The notes under the pieces are model-generated. The model had not been told where the DNA came from. It was given only the letters and a program-made list of their open reading frames with translations, and made no database searches. A program made the translations under genes and the position numbers. DNA of 64,000 nt from Akkermansia muciniphila. GTDB taxonomy: Bacteria > Verrucomicrobiota > Verrucomicrobiia > Verrucomicrobiales > V1-33. The first letter of the stretch is position 1, and the number at the start of each line of letters is the position of its first letter. The stretch is from contig CAMAUV010000016.1 of assembly GCA_945861415.1 (NCBI GenBank), forward strand, positions 1-64,000, read 5' to 3'. Shown piece by piece: positions 45,532-55,404 of the stretch.

Positions 45532-46899
45532 TTACGCCAGCACCCCGTGAACCACATCGCCGTGCACGTCCGTGAGGCGGTAGTCGCGCCCGCTGTGATG
45601 GAATGTCAGTCGCTCATGGTTCATGCCCATGAGGTGCAGAATGGTGGCGTGGAAGTCATGCACGTGAACTTTGTCCCTCGCCACACGTATTCCGTGTTCA
45701 TCCGTTTCGCCATAGACAGTGCCCGGTTTCACCCCTGCCCCGGCCAGCCATGAACTGAAGGCCCAGTTATGGTGCTCACGGCCCGGATTGTCCGGCGTAT
45801 TGTTGAATGGGGTGCGGCCAAACTCCGTGCTCCAAACCACCAGCGTATCCTCGAGCAGCCCTCGCGATTTCAGATCCTTCAACAGCCCGGCGATGGGCTG
45901 GTCCACATTCTTCGCGAGCGGCACATGGTCTTGCATATTGCCATGGGAGTCCCAGTTCCCGGAAGATCCGGTATCGATCAATTCCACAAACCGAACACCG
46001 CGCTCGATCAACCGCCGCGCGGCAAGGCACTGCCAGCCGAAGCCCGTGGTCTGCCCGCGCTGCAGTCCGTAGAGTGCGTGGGTAGCATCACTTTCTTTAG
46101 TAAAGTCGAACACATCCGGTACTTCCATCTGCATGCCGAATGCGGTCTCAAAAGAGCGTAGCCTTGCCTCCAGCACGGAATCGCCCGGTCGTGCCGCCAG
46201 ATGCCGGCGGTTCAGCGCAGCCATGGCGGCCAACTCCCGCTCCTGCTGCGGGCGCGGGGTGCGCGGGGCAATGTTTGCTACCGGCTCTGCACCGGGCACC
46301 ACCAGAGTGCCCTGATGCGCAGCGGGCAGAAAGTCCGAAGCCCAAACCTGCGATCCCGCATACGGCGTCTTTGGCGCTAGCACGATGAACGACGGCAGAT
46401 TCGCATTTTCTGTTCCCAATCCATAACTCACCCACGAGCCGATGCTGGGCCGCGCAAAAGCAAACGATCCGGTGTGCATACCCAGTGTCGCGTTGTAGTG
46501 ATTGGAGTGCGACGAATTGAGGGACCTGATGAGCGCGATGTCATCCACACACTGCGCCATGTGGGGAAAAAGCTCGCTCACCTCTGTGCCGCACTGGCCA
46601 TGAGGCTTAAAGCTCCAACCTGTCCGCTTTAAGAAGATGCGTTCGTAGCCCGGCCGGTTTTCGATCTCCGGGTGATCCATCTTCACTTCTTTTCCATGAT
46701 GCTCCGTCAGTTTTGGCTTCGGATCCCATGTGTCCACATGCGACACCCCGCCGCTCATGAAGAGAAAGATCACGCGCTTCGCCTTCGGCTTAAAATGAGG
46801 CTGCGCGGCATTCCCCGCAAGGAGCTCTGAGATCAGCCCCGGAAACAGAACCGTCCCGGCAGAAAAGGAACGAAGGAAGGAGCGGCGTTCAGTCAACAT
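45532..46899 (-). CDS. DUF1501 family protein
   Basis: A 455-residue sulfatase-fold protein of unknown activity. ATG 46899 (MLTERRSFLRSFSAGTVLFP) gives an exported start with a twin-arginine-like ERRSFLR. Conserved family blocks: AKRVIFLFMSGGVSHVDTWD, SLNSSHSNHYNATLGMHTG, FVELIDTGSSGNWDSHGNM and TLVVWSTEFGRTPFNN, then GREHHNWAFSSWLAGAGVKP. The start overlaps the end of the upstream DUF1549/DUF1553 gene by 11 bp, the usual pairing, so both are co-translated. Confidence 0.94.
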   Translation of the reverse strand: MLTERRSFLRSFSAGTVLFPGLISELLAGNAAQPHFKPKAKRVIFLFMSGGVSHVDTWDPKPKLTEHHGKEVKMDHPEIENRPGYERIFLKRTGWSFKPHGQCGTEVSELFPHMAQCVDDIALIRSLNSSHSNHYNATLGMHTGSFAFARPSIGSWVSYGLGTENANLPSFIVLAPKTPYAGSQVWASDFLPAAHQGTLVVPGAEPVANIAPRTPRPQQERELAAMAALNRRHLAARPGDSVLEARLRSFETAFGMQMEVPDVFDFTKESDATHALYGLQRGQTTGFGWQCLAARRLIERGVRFVELIDTGSSGNWDSHGNMQDHVPLAKNVDQPIAGLLKDLKSRGLLEDTLVVWSTEFGRTPFNNTPDNPGREHHNWAFSSWLAGAGVKPGTVYGETDEHGIRVARDKVHVHDFHATILHLMGMNHERLTFHHSGRDYRLTDVHGDVVHGVLA

Positions 46900-49468
46900 A
46901 CAGCAGTTCGTTAGTGCCGAACAGCACCCGGAGCCATGAGGCCCAGAGTTCGACGGTGCGTTCGGGTTCGGTGAGGCTGGGCACGTTTTGGGAAATAGCG
47001 GCGAGGAAGTCCCGCATGACCGTTTGCTCCTCGTCCGTGGCGGCGCGGCCATAGAGTTCCCGGGCGGCAAGGTCCATGCGCGCACGGTCCTCCGGCGCGA
47101 ACTTCACAAGGCGCGCGGCCATGGCTTTGGCCTGCGTGTGGACGAAGGGATCGTTGAGAAAGTAGAGCGCCTGAGTGGGGACGGTGCTTTGCCCGCGGAC
47201 GGGCGTGCTGGCATTAGGATCGCCAGCGTCGAAGAGCGCCAGAAACGGATGCCGCTGAATGCGCTGCACCATCAGATAGACACTGCGCTTCTGGTGATCG
47301 TAGACGGCTTTGAACGGACCGTGCTGGGTGAAACCCCATGTATTTTCAGGAGGAAAAGGATGCGAGGCGCCGGGGGTGCGGTCGAGATTGCCGCTGAGCA
47401 GTAGCAGCGTGTCGCGCAATTCCTCCGCAGTAAGCCGGCGGCGCGGAAAGAAGGCCGTGCGATGATCACCGCCGCTTTCTCGCTGTGAGGCCCGCTGCCA
47501 TGCCGCCGTGCGCAAGAGCCGCCGGTGCATGGCTTTGAGCGACCAGTTGTCAGCGATAAGGCATCCAGCGAGCCAATCTAGCAGTGCGGGATCGGAAGGT
47601 GGCGCGCCTTTGGTGCCAAAGTCATTCGGCGTGCTGACGATGCCTTCGCCAAAGTGGCCGAGCCAGATTCGGTTCGCCAGCACGCGGGCGGTGAGGTCGC
47701 GCGCCGCTCCGCGTGTGAGCCAGTCGGCAAGCTCGCGTCGGCCGCTGCCCGCGCCGGCCGGGATGACCGTGCCGCCTAGGACTTCGGGCAATTTGCGCGG
47801 CACCTCTTCGCCGGGGTCTTTCGGCTCGCCTTTGATTTGGAGCTTTGCATTCACCGGGGTCGCCTCCGCCACAGCCAGCGCCAGTGCGGCCTGAGGTTCC
47901 CGTGCTGCGATTTCGCTTTTCGATTTCAGCGCAGCAAGGTGCGCGGGAGCAAGGGCTCGCTGCTTCTCCAGTACCGCACGGATTGATGGCCGTCGCTCCA
48001 GTTTCCAGTCGATGCCATCACCGCCGGGATCGTACTCAGAGACTTTCACCCGAACGGTGACTTCACCGCTGATCTGACTTTCCCACGCCACCGCGACGCC
48101 GCCCCGGGGACCCGGGTGCAAGCCCACCGCTTTCGGGGGCAGGCTCAGTGTCTGATATGCGACAGTCGCCTCTGTATGATTGACGAGAAGCGAAGGCCAC
48201 AATTCCGCACCGTGCCATGCGGACAGCCCGGCTTTATTTTCAAACACGACATTGAACTGCGCGCACTCGCGAGGCTCCTTTTCAAGGTCCAGAATATACC
48301 ACCCCGCCAGAGGCTGCGCAGGCTGGGCAAACGCCGCAGCAACACTCCACTGGCGCTTTCCGCCGCCGTTTTCACTGATTGTCCACTCTACTCCCGTACC
48401 GTCCGCCCCAAAACTGCTGCGCGGAAGAACGCTGAGCTGGAGCATTTCCCCGGCGTTCAGGACCATTAGGCCAGTGTTGCCTCCCGGAGGCCACGACTGG
48501 GCAGCGCCGGGCGCCAACACGCCCTCTGCGATCAGGTTCGGCACCGAGGTCGCGAACTCCGGCGCCAGTGCGGCGATGGCGGCAGCACTCTCCGTCAACT
48601 TTACGGAGGCACCATCCAATTCCGCCTTCCACTGCGAGCGGGCCGCAGCCTGCTCTGGAAGGTCCACCGGCACCATGTCCCGCGGTCGCTGTGTTTTCTC
48701 GCAGCCGGTGAACGGCAGCCGAGTGCTCTGGAGGATGCCGTAAAGCCCGTAGTAATCCCGGGCAGAAATGGGGTCGTGCTTGTGGTCGTGACAGCGGGCA
48801 CAACCGATGCTCAGCCCGAGGAAAGTCTTCCCCATGGTGTCGATAGCGTCTTCGTAGGTCAGGTGGATGTCCTGCTCAATGTTGAATCCAAATCGCCGCG
48901 CGATGCCGAGGAATCCGGTGGCGATGACTTTATCGGGCGCCCGCTCAGGCGGGCCGGCGGCAACGAGCAAGTCACCGGCGATTTGCCAGCGAATGAACTC
49001 ATCCGCAGGGAGGTCCTCGTTGAAGGCTTTGATCACCCAGTTCCGGTAGCGCCATGCGTGGGGCATCGGGTAATCTGCGGTCTCGCCAGCGGTATCGGCA
49101 TAACGCACCACGTCCAGCCAGAGACGCCCCCACTTTTCGCCATACGCAGGGGAAGCCAGCATGCGGTCGATAGCTTTGGGAAATGCATCCGGTGAGTAGT
49201 CACTAAGAAAGGCCGCCATATCCTCCGGCGAAGGTGGCAGTCCAGTAAGATTGTAGGAGGCCCGGCGCAGCAGCGTGGGCTTGTCCGCAGCGGAGCCCGC
49301 AGACCTGCCCTGCGCCGCGAGACCGCTCTGGAAGAAACGGTCCACTTCATTTTCAACCCCAGCCACCATCGGCAGCGCTTGGTTCTTAAGCGACTGGAAC
49401 GCCCAGTGTGGCGCATCAAATGCAGCTGCACCGGCAGCGAGCGAAAAGAAAGCGATTCGTCTCTTCAT
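46889..49468 (-). CDS. DUF1549-DUF1553 protein lacking the PSCyt1 heme domain
   Basis: An 859-residue secreted protein. ATG 49468 gives MKRRIAFFSLAAGAAAFDAP, a short signal peptide; the longer ATG at 49534 is unlikely. DUF1549 begins at once, with RRASYNLTGLPPSPEDMAAF, PMPHAWRYRNWVIKAFNEDL and IGCARCHDHKHDPISARDYY. A 200-residue insert with carbohydrate-binding-like beta structure follows, then DUF1553 with LTARVLANRIWLGHFGEGIV and QSTVPTQALYFLNDPF. Unlike the protein at 31.5-33.9 kb it has no N-terminal CxxCH cytochrome domain. First gene of the pair with DUF1501. Confidence 0.93.
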   Translation of the reverse strand: MKRRIAFFSLAAGAAAFDAPHWAFQSLKNQALPMVAGVENEVDRFFQSGLAAQGRSAGSAADKPTLLRRASYNLTGLPPSPEDMAAFLSDYSPDAFPKAIDRMLASPAYGEKWGRLWLDVVRYADTAGETADYPMPHAWRYRNWVIKAFNEDLPADEFIRWQIAGDLLVAAGPPERAPDKVIATGFLGIARRFGFNIEQDIHLTYEDAIDTMGKTFLGLSIGCARCHDHKHDPISARDYYGLYGILQSTRLPFTGCEKTQRPRDMVPVDLPEQAAARSQWKAELDGASVKLTESAAAIAALAPEFATSVPNLIAEGVLAPGAAQSWPPGGNTGLMVLNAGEMLQLSVLPRSSFGADGTGVEWTISENGGGKRQWSVAAAFAQPAQPLAGWYILDLEKEPRECAQFNVVFENKAGLSAWHGAELWPSLLVNHTEATVAYQTLSLPPKAVGLHPGPRGGVAVAWESQISGEVTVRVKVSEYDPGGDGIDWKLERRPSIRAVLEKQRALAPAHLAALKSKSEIAAREPQAALALAVAEATPVNAKLQIKGEPKDPGEEVPRKLPEVLGGTVIPAGAGSGRRELADWLTRGAARDLTARVLANRIWLGHFGEGIVSTPNDFGTKGAPPSDPALLDWLAGCLIADNWSLKAMHRRLLRTAAWQRASQRESGGDHRTAFFPRRRLTAEELRDTLLLLSGNLDRTPGASHPFPPENTWGFTQHGPFKAVYDHQKRSVYLMVQRIQRHPFLALFDAGDPNASTPVRGQSTVPTQALYFLNDPFVHTQAKAMAARLVKFAPEDRARMDLAARELYGRAATDEEQTVMRDFLAAISQNVPSLTEPERTVELWASWLRVLFGTNELLYVD

Positions 49469-49595
49469 TAGTTCACAATTAAGCTTAATTACGCCGGAGT
49501 GACTTAGGGATATTTCACCGCGCATGCGGAGCACCCTAGGTCCTCAGTCCTTCAATAATCTCCTCGCAAATCCTCCCAGCGTAACTTTTATGTGA

Positions 49596-49703
49596 TTGTC
49601 CGACGAACTGGCCACTGTGCTGAAGGCGGAAGGTCAGGCGGCCTATGAAAAGGTCCGGGCACGGCTTAACCAAGTAGCCGCCACAGCGGATGGTATTAGT
49701 TAG
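49596..49703 (+). pseudogene. C-terminal coding remnant, plus strand
   Basis: In the 430-bp gap before the YwqK-like lipoprotein, a plus-strand frame from just after TGA (49593-49595) to TAG (49701-49703) reads SDELATVLKAEGQAAYEKVR then ARLNQVAATADGIS. It is alanine-rich and helical, like a real protein end. It has no upstream gene body, so it is probably a remnant. The longer minus-strand frame over the same bases is listed under rejected items. Confidence 0.3.
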
Positions 49704-49963
49704 GGTTACGGTGATCACATCAATTGAACGGTCGGGGAGCTGGGTGACGAACTCGGCGCACGTTGAGCGGCTGACAGTTTCGCGCACCATGCAGCGCCGC
49801 TCTCCTTCACTGAGCAAGGCTTTCTGGGAGAGGCCCTGCTCGTTCCATATCATTTGGAAGGCCTCTCGACGGGAACTGGCCCAGCCAGCATAGCAGGTGA
49901 GGAGTCGGCGCCCGTCATGGGAGAGGAACGCGCATGGCTTATGGCAAACCCTCCGCCGCGCAC

Positions 49964-50407
49964 TCAAGGCTGCTTCGGGCCCGGAGTCTCTGAAATTTTG
50001 GTGTCGTTTTTCCAGACTTTATGCGCCTGGAGGGAACCGTCTGCGTTCCAGTAAAAGTTGTCGCCTTCGTGTTTTCCGGCCTCGTAGCTGGTGTGGGTTT
50101 TCTTGTTTCCGTTTTCATGCCACTCCTCCACGAGCCCATGGTAAACACCGTCTTTGATTTGATAGCGGAGCTTGAGTTTTCCGGTTTTCTTCCATGCCTC
50201 CTCAGTGGTTCCGGTGAAGGGCTTGCCTTCCCATGCGTATTTGTTGTCGGTCCAGCCAAGCTTAGGGAAAAGAATCGCGTCAGCGGAAGGAGCCGGGGCG
50301 GTGGCGACGGAGGCCGGGATTTGAGCAGCAGGAGCCGATGGCGCCGGCGGGGATTCCGGCGAGCACGCGTTGAAAGCAATGAGCGTGAAAACGAGGAGGC
50401 GATTCAT
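49964..50407 (-). CDS. lipoprotein with MORN/YwqK-like repeats
   Basis: A 147-residue protein. ATG 50407 starts MNRLLVFTLIAFNACSPESP, with lipobox FNAC. A Pro/Ala-rich linker follows, then repeats of the MORN-variant kind: YAWEGKPFTGTTEEAWKKTG, KLKLRYQIKDGVYHGLVEEW and HENGNKKTHTSYEAGKHEGD, as in 'YwqK family antitoxin' domain proteins. These repeats are usually structural, and there is no adjacent toxin gene, so I would not call it an antitoxin. Confidence 0.82.
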   Translation of the reverse strand: MNRLLVFTLIAFNACSPESPPAPSAPAAQIPASVATAPAPSADAILFPKLGWTDNKYAWEGKPFTGTTEEAWKKTGKLKLRYQIKDGVYHGLVEEWHENGNKKTHTSYEAGKHEGDNFYWNADGSLQAHKVWKNDTKISETPGPKQP

Positions 50408-50571
50408 GGAGGGCAAGATGCACGATTTCCACCGGGCTCTGCAAGCTGCAATTGGCGCTTTCCCCTTGTGGAGAGGTGGAGCAGGAATTTTAAGATTTCA
50501 GCGGGCAGTTTTCAGGATCATCATCATCAGGCTGCTTCTGCAAACTGAACCTGCCCACCGCCCACTTTCCT

Positions 50572-52299
50572 GTGCCTCCAATCCACATCGCTGTCCTCTT
50601 CGAAAGCTACCCGCCACATGAACTCCAGGGGACGGCGGAGGTGCTTGCTCTTGAGGTGGCCGGATGCCGGGTGACAGCGGTATCGCTTTCGCCGCCGGTA
50701 TTTGGCGCAGAGGCTGAGACCGGTGCGGCGGCGCGCACAGAAGTACTGTATCCTCCGCAGCCGGTGGTGCTTGAATTGGTGCGCCGATTCCCGCCGGATG
50801 ACGCGGGATGGCGGGCCATGGCGGCACGGGCGGTCAGCCAGGATGCAAGCGGGGTAACGGAGTGTCTGGCGTGGTATTTTACCGGAGTCCTCCGCCGGCG
50901 CGGGGTGCAGCTCATTCATGTGGCTGGAGGAAAGCGGGCGCTGCGTACGGCGGTGCTCATGCGGCAGAGCGGCATGGCCTTCAGCATGGCGGCTGGTCCA
51001 TCTCTGGCTGCGGATGCGGAAGTGTCAGCATGGCTGAGGGCCGCGAATCTTATCATGGCCTCAGGCGATGCCGTGGCGGCGGCTCTGTGTGAAGTGCAGC
51101 CAGAGGCGGCGGGCAAAATCGTCACGATACGCCCGGGCATTGATGCCAGCCGTTATCCGGCGGCTCTGTGCGGCGGATCCGGTGCGATGCGCGTGCTGTT
51201 ATCCCCCGGGGAATCGGGGACCCCAGTGGCCACGGATGCCATGGGCCAGTTGCACGCGCTGGGATTGGAGGTAGAACTGTCGGTGCTGACGCCGCAGAGC
51301 GCGGCGGAAACCAAGCGCCAGTTGGCATCGGCGGATGTCTATCTGCACGGCGGCTGCAGCGAATCCGGCCTGCTGGAAGCTATGGCCGCAGGCCTGCCAG
51401 TGGTTTCGCTGGTCCCGGCCGGCGAGGCACTGCATGAAGGGCGCACCGGCTGGCAGACGGAGGGGAATGATCCCGCAGCTCTCACCGCCCGGCTGGCTGC
51501 GCTAGCGGAGCAGCCAGCGATGCGCTCGGCGGCGGGTCAGGCCGGACTGGACCGGGTGCAGACTCACTTTTCGCTGGGGCGGAGGGCGGCCCGCATGACG
51601 GAGGAATTCCGCCGCATACTGGAAGGCAGGTTTTCCCCGGCCCTGATCAACAAGGAGGCGGGAGTGCTGTGCCTACTTGATGCATGGCCCCTGCCGGCAG
51701 GGGACGCACTGCTTGGGGAGGAATTGCGTTTTTTAAGTGTGCAGCCGGCTGTCGATTTGATGGCGGCACGCCTCGAGACCACAGTGACCGCGGCCCCGCC
51801 GGCGGGTATGGAGTTTCTTCCCGACGCGCCGGTGCTGGAAAACTCATGGCAACAGCACCCTGAACTGGCCGGCAGGGCCATGTCGCTGCGCAGCACCTGT
51901 CCCGAGGTAAACGGCGAAGACTTTCTCCTCCACGCAAGACGCGCGGTCTACCTGGCCAGCCTTTGCTCTGAGCGGGGCTGGCGCCATGTGCACGCCATGC
52001 GCTCCAACATGCTGCTCACCGCATGGCTCTTGCGGAGGATCGCGCGGCTAAACGCCAGCGCCGTGGTGGAACTTGGCCACGCTTTGCCAGTCTCAGCCCT
52101 CGCGCTGACGGCCAGCGCTTTTCAATTCGGCAGCAGCGCCGATACGGCGTTTACCTCGGCAGGAATTGGGAACGACCTCCAACCGACGATCCCTCCGGCA
52201 AAGAAGCGACTCTTTTCCGCCCCGCCCGCCTCCTCCGCCGTGGATGTGGAAGGACTGTGGAAGCGATGGCTGGGAATGGCGCGGGAGAAGGGGGACTGA
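50572..52299 (+). CDS. GT4-like glycosyltransferase with extra C-terminal domain
   Basis: A 575-residue protein starting at GTG 50572. Residues 1-350 look like a GT-B glycosyltransferase of family 4: IHIAVLFESYPPHELQGTAE at the N-terminus, LIHVAGGKRALRTAVLMRQS, IVTIRPGIDASRYP, and the nucleotide-sugar-binding ADVYLHGGCSESGLLEAMAA with the E-x7-E-like pair (E365-type GLLEAMAAGLPVV). The C-terminal 220 residues, with DFLLHARRAVYLASLCSERG, are not recognised and may be a second domain that shares the fold of a GT N-lobe. The sugar acceptor is unknown. Confidence 0.8.
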   Translation: MPPIHIAVLFESYPPHELQGTAEVLALEVAGCRVTAVSLSPPVFGAEAETGAAARTEVLYPPQPVVLELVRRFPPDDAGWRAMAARAVSQDASGVTECLAWYFTGVLRRRGVQLIHVAGGKRALRTAVLMRQSGMAFSMAAGPSLAADAEVSAWLRAANLIMASGDAVAAALCEVQPEAAGKIVTIRPGIDASRYPAALCGGSGAMRVLLSPGESGTPVATDAMGQLHALGLEVELSVLTPQSAAETKRQLASADVYLHGGCSESGLLEAMAAGLPVVSLVPAGEALHEGRTGWQTEGNDPAALTARLAALAEQPAMRSAAGQAGLDRVQTHFSLGRRAARMTEEFRRILEGRFSPALINKEAGVLCLLDAWPLPAGDALLGEELRFLSVQPAVDLMAARLETTVTAAPPAGMEFLPDAPVLENSWQQHPELAGRAMSLRSTCPEVNGEDFLLHARRAVYLASLCSERGWRHVHAMRSNMLLTAWLLRRIARLNASAVVELGHALPVSALALTASAFQFGSSADTAFTSAGIGNDLQPTIPPAKKRLFSAPPASSAVDVEGLWKRWLGMAREKGD

Positions 52300-52535
52300 G
52301 TGCCGGAGGTTATACCGCCCCTTCAGGGCTCTGGTGACGGGTCGTTTTTATCTATTCCTGTAGAGTTGCCCCGCACCCAAATACCTCGCCCAGTTGGGAA
52401 TCTCCGTCCTCTAGCGTTCAGCGATTCTTCTGGAAGCGCGTGCGATATTTCCCCTTAAAGCTTTAGCGCCAATCCTTTCCCTTGAGTTCCCCCGCCACGC
52501 TTTTAATTGCCGCCCCCTGATTTTTTACGCAGCCC

Positions 52536-53219
52536 ATGGCCATTAAGGAAAACTGGAACATCCGCAGCCGCTCCCACACCTGCGCCCACACGGGCCGGCA
52601 GTTCACGGACGGTGAAGAATTTTATACCGCGCTCTTCGAGGACCCGAAGACGGAAGAACTGGTGCGCAGTGATTACTCCATGGAATCGTGGAACGAGGTC
52701 CAGTCGCAGATCAAACCTTTCTCCTTCTGGAAAAGCTCCTACAACGCGCCACGGCACGATGGGAAAGAGGAGGTGATGGAAAAGGCGACCGCCGAAACGC
52801 TGCTGCGCCGGCTCATCGAAGAGGATGTGCCGGGGACCGAAAACGCGCGCTATATCCTCGCGGTGATGCTGGAGCGAAAGAAGATCCTCAAGCACACCGC
52901 CACTCGCGAAACGGAGGATGCCAACTTCCTGATCTACGAACACCCGAAAACCGGGGAAGTCTATCTCATCCGCGACCCGGAACTCCGCCTTGATCAGGTG
53001 GAATCAGTGCAAAAGGAGGTCTCCGTCCTTCTGATGACCGGGCTCCACCAAGCACAGCCGGAGGTCATTGCAGAACTGGACCCTGCGCCGAGTCTGGAGA
53101 CTCCGGCCGCTGAGTCGGCAGAGCAGGCGGCTAATCCGGCGGAGCAGTCAGCCGAACTTACAGAAGAATCCGCCGAACCAGCGGAGGAACCCGCTAAGCC
53201 CGAGTCAATTTCAGCTTAG
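52536..53219 (+). CDS. conserved hypothetical protein with CxxH-containing N-terminus
   Basis: A 227-residue protein of unknown function. The N-terminal 60 residues hold a small zinc-ribbon-like start, WNIRSRSHTCAHTGRQFTDG, followed by EEFYTALFEDPKTEELVRSD and a conserved middle with RRLIEEDVPGTENARYILAV and MLERKKILKH. The last 60 residues are an acidic Glu/Pro/Ala repeat (AEQAANPAEQSAELTEESAE). Similar short proteins of this pattern are common in Verrucomicrobiota and Planctomycetes as 'hypothetical'. Monocistronic. Confidence 0.7.
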   Translation: MAIKENWNIRSRSHTCAHTGRQFTDGEEFYTALFEDPKTEELVRSDYSMESWNEVQSQIKPFSFWKSSYNAPRHDGKEEVMEKATAETLLRRLIEEDVPGTENARYILAVMLERKKILKHTATRETEDANFLIYEHPKTGEVYLIRDPELRLDQVESVQKEVSVLLMTGLHQAQPEVIAELDPAPSLETPAAESAEQAANPAEQSAELTEESAEPAEEPAKPESISA

Positions 53220-53375
53220 GAACTTTTGAGAAACGGGAATCAAGGAGAGCCGTCTCGCTTGGTGTTACCGGGTCCGAGAAGGCCGACAGATTATAGCCGA
53301 TGGTGGCCACCTCATGGAATACATTGCCGGCACCGGAGATTGCTTTTTCAGTGTCCGCGGCTAGGGACTGCTGTC

Positions 53376-54485
53376 ATGAGAATCATCTTGCTGCTTATCG
53401 CCGCCGCCATTTCCGTCCGAGCTCAGCCTGAGCCGCCCCCGCAGGTAAAGTCAGGCCCCGGAAGTTCCGGTTACCCACATGCCGCTGTCAAGACAACTAA
53501 ACATGGCAAGGGCGGCACGGAATTCCATCTCTTTCAGCCTGCAGACCCTGCCCCGGAAGTCGTGCCGGTCATCGTTTTCCTTCACGGCTGGACCGCTATC
53601 GATCCGTGGCTTTACGGTGCGTGGATTGAGCATTTGGTAAAGCGCGGTAATATTGTAATCTATCCGCGCTGGCAGGAAAATTTTATGACTCCGCAGCCGG
53701 AGTTCACGCCCAATGCGGTGAAGGCCGTGCTGGATGCGAAAGCGGAACTGGAAAAGCAAGGTCATGTGCTGCCAGACTGGCAGAAGTTTGCCATCGCCGG
53801 GCATAGCGTCGGAGGACTGCTCACTGCCAGCCTCGGTGCCCTCGCAGCGGAAAAAGGACTACCGGCACCAAAGGCGCTGATGAGCGTGCAACCTGGTCGC
53901 AGTGCCCGCGGCCAGAGCTGGGGAGTGCCGCTGGCTGACCTCTCGCGTATTCCTGCGGAGACTCTGCTTCTCTGTATTACCGGCGAACGCGACAATGTCT
54001 GCGGCGCGGGGGATGCACTACGTATTTATGAAGAGAGCGCCGCCATCCCGGGATCGCGCAAATCGGTAATAGAGCAGCCTCTGGAAGTGCGGGGTGGCAT
54101 CAAACTCACCGGCAGCCACCTCGCGCCCTGTTCCGTGCCCGCTGACCCGCTTGATGCGCTCGTGGCGGAGGGCGAGTTGCGCGATCCGCCGGCTGCCGCG
54201 CTCATTTCCGCAGCGGGCGGCGACTTCCGGGAGGCACGCGAATTTCTCTGCACGCCCGTGGGCCGTCAGTGGCGGAGGGTGAAACTCCGTGAAGTCGCCG
54301 TCGGGGAGACCTTTGACTTTCCCAACGCACAGGACTTCGCCCTCTGGCGGCTATTCGATACTTTGTGCGCCGCAGCCTTTGCAGGAAAAGCGGACGACCA
54401 CGCCCTCGCCCGCACCCCGGAAGCCCTGAGCATGGGCCTTTGGAGCGACGGCGCGACGGCGCGACCTATGCGCCTGCTAAAATAA
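53376..54485 (+). CDS. secreted alpha/beta hydrolase
   Basis: A 369-residue exported hydrolase. ATG 53376 gives signal peptide MRIILLLIAAAISVRAQP. Fold landmarks: VVPVIVFLHGWTAIDPWLYG (oxyanion-hole HG), YPRWQENFMTPQPE, and the nucleophile elbow FAIAGHSVGGLLTASLGALA with the Ser in GHSVGG. A late His probably sits in TGSHLAPCSV. The upstream in-frame start at 53226 would add 50 residues with no family support. Substrate unknown; ester hydrolysis is expected. Confidence 0.88.
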   Translation: MRIILLLIAAAISVRAQPEPPPQVKSGPGSSGYPHAAVKTTKHGKGGTEFHLFQPADPAPEVVPVIVFLHGWTAIDPWLYGAWIEHLVKRGNIVIYPRWQENFMTPQPEFTPNAVKAVLDAKAELEKQGHVLPDWQKFAIAGHSVGGLLTASLGALAAEKGLPAPKALMSVQPGRSARGQSWGVPLADLSRIPAETLLLCITGERDNVCGAGDALRIYEESAAIPGSRKSVIEQPLEVRGGIKLTGSHLAPCSVPADPLDALVAEGELRDPPAAALISAAGGDFREAREFLCTPVGRQWRRVKLREVAVGETFDFPNAQDFALWRLFDTLCAAAFAGKADDHALARTPEALSMGLWSDGATARPMRLLK

Positions 54486-54537
54486 CGCCTGGCAAAAAAA
54501 CATCCATTGCCGCCCGCGGCCTACTGGCCACCATCAG

Positions 54538-55383
54538 GTGTTTATAGACTATCCCTCTGATGGAGTCACCGATGCCGCCCGCCGGATCCAGCCATTGCGC
54601 GGGACGCTTCAGAAGGTCATGTTTGGCAAAGAGGAACTGATCGAACTGGCAATCTGCGGCGCGCAAGCCAGCGGGCACATTCTCCTTGAAGGCCGCCTAG
54701 GACTGGGGAAAACGGAAATCGTCAAGGGCCTCGCCAAAGCTCTCGAACTCGAGACGCATTCAGTTCAATCCGGATTTTCTGCCTGGCGACATTACGGGCA
54801 ATCCCATGCTCTAGGAAAGACCCGGAGGCGGACGACAGTTCGTCTTTCAGCCCAGCCCCGTCTTTATCAATCTCGTGCTCGCGGATGAAATCAACCACGC
54901 CAGCCCCAAGACGCAGTCCGCCCTGCTTGAGGCCATACAGGAGCGCGCGGTTAGGGCCAGCGACTTTGCCTTGGCCGCGCGCTCATTCACGACCCGCAGG
55001 TGCTCATCATGGACGAGCCCGCCGCCAGTCTCGATCCCAAGGCCCGCGGGGAATTGAAGCGCCTCATCCGAATCCTTGCAGAGGACGGAAAAACGATCCT
55101 CATTTTCTCCCACATCCTCAGCGAACTCGGCGAGATGTGTGACACGCTGCTCTTCATCGACAAGGGTCGCATCGTCCATCACGGCACTGCCGAGAGCCTG
55201 CGCCGCATGGTGCAGGAAGGCATCCCCGTCCTCGAATTTCACCGAGAAGAGCGGAACTTGGAAGATGCGTTCATCGACATCCTTGGCAAACTCGAGCGCG
55301 GCCAGCCCGCCCTAAGAGAACAAGTAGACGGCATCCCCCTCGATGCCCCGCCCTCCGTTCCGCTCATGCCGCCGGGGAAGTGA
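54538..55383 (+). pseudogene. MoxR AAA+ ATPase fused by deletion to an ABC ATPase C-terminus
   Basis: Two unrelated genes joined. From 54538 a MoxR-like N-terminus (Walker A GRLGLGKTEIVKGLAKALEL) runs to 54753. A frame change at 54754 is followed by RIQFNPDFLPGDITGNPML, a TAG (54812-54814), [20 protein letters not shown] and [19 protein letters not shown], still MoxR, up to about 54950. With no further MoxR sequence, from about 54958 another frame reads the end of an ABC transporter ATPase: [20 protein letters not shown], the D-loop region [16 protein letters not shown], the switch His in ILIFSHILSELGEMC and a normal C-terminus to TGA at 55381-55383. The MoxR C-half and the ABC Walker A half are missing. 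A large deletion with junction near 54950-54957 is the simplest explanation. Confidence 0.78.
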
Positions 55384-55404
55384 GCCTTTACCCTCCGGCA
55401 GGCC

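Noticed and set aside
49536-49967. 143-codon minus-strand ORF between the DUF1549 gene and the YwqK-like lipoprotein
   Set aside because: It overlaps a more coding-like plus-strand remnant (49596-49703), has an arginine/cysteine-rich start and no recognisable family; it may be random.
49964-50407. Toxin-antitoxin locus suggested by YwqK-like repeats
   Set aside because: The 'antitoxin' name is only a family label; no toxin gene is adjacent and the protein is a lipoprotein.
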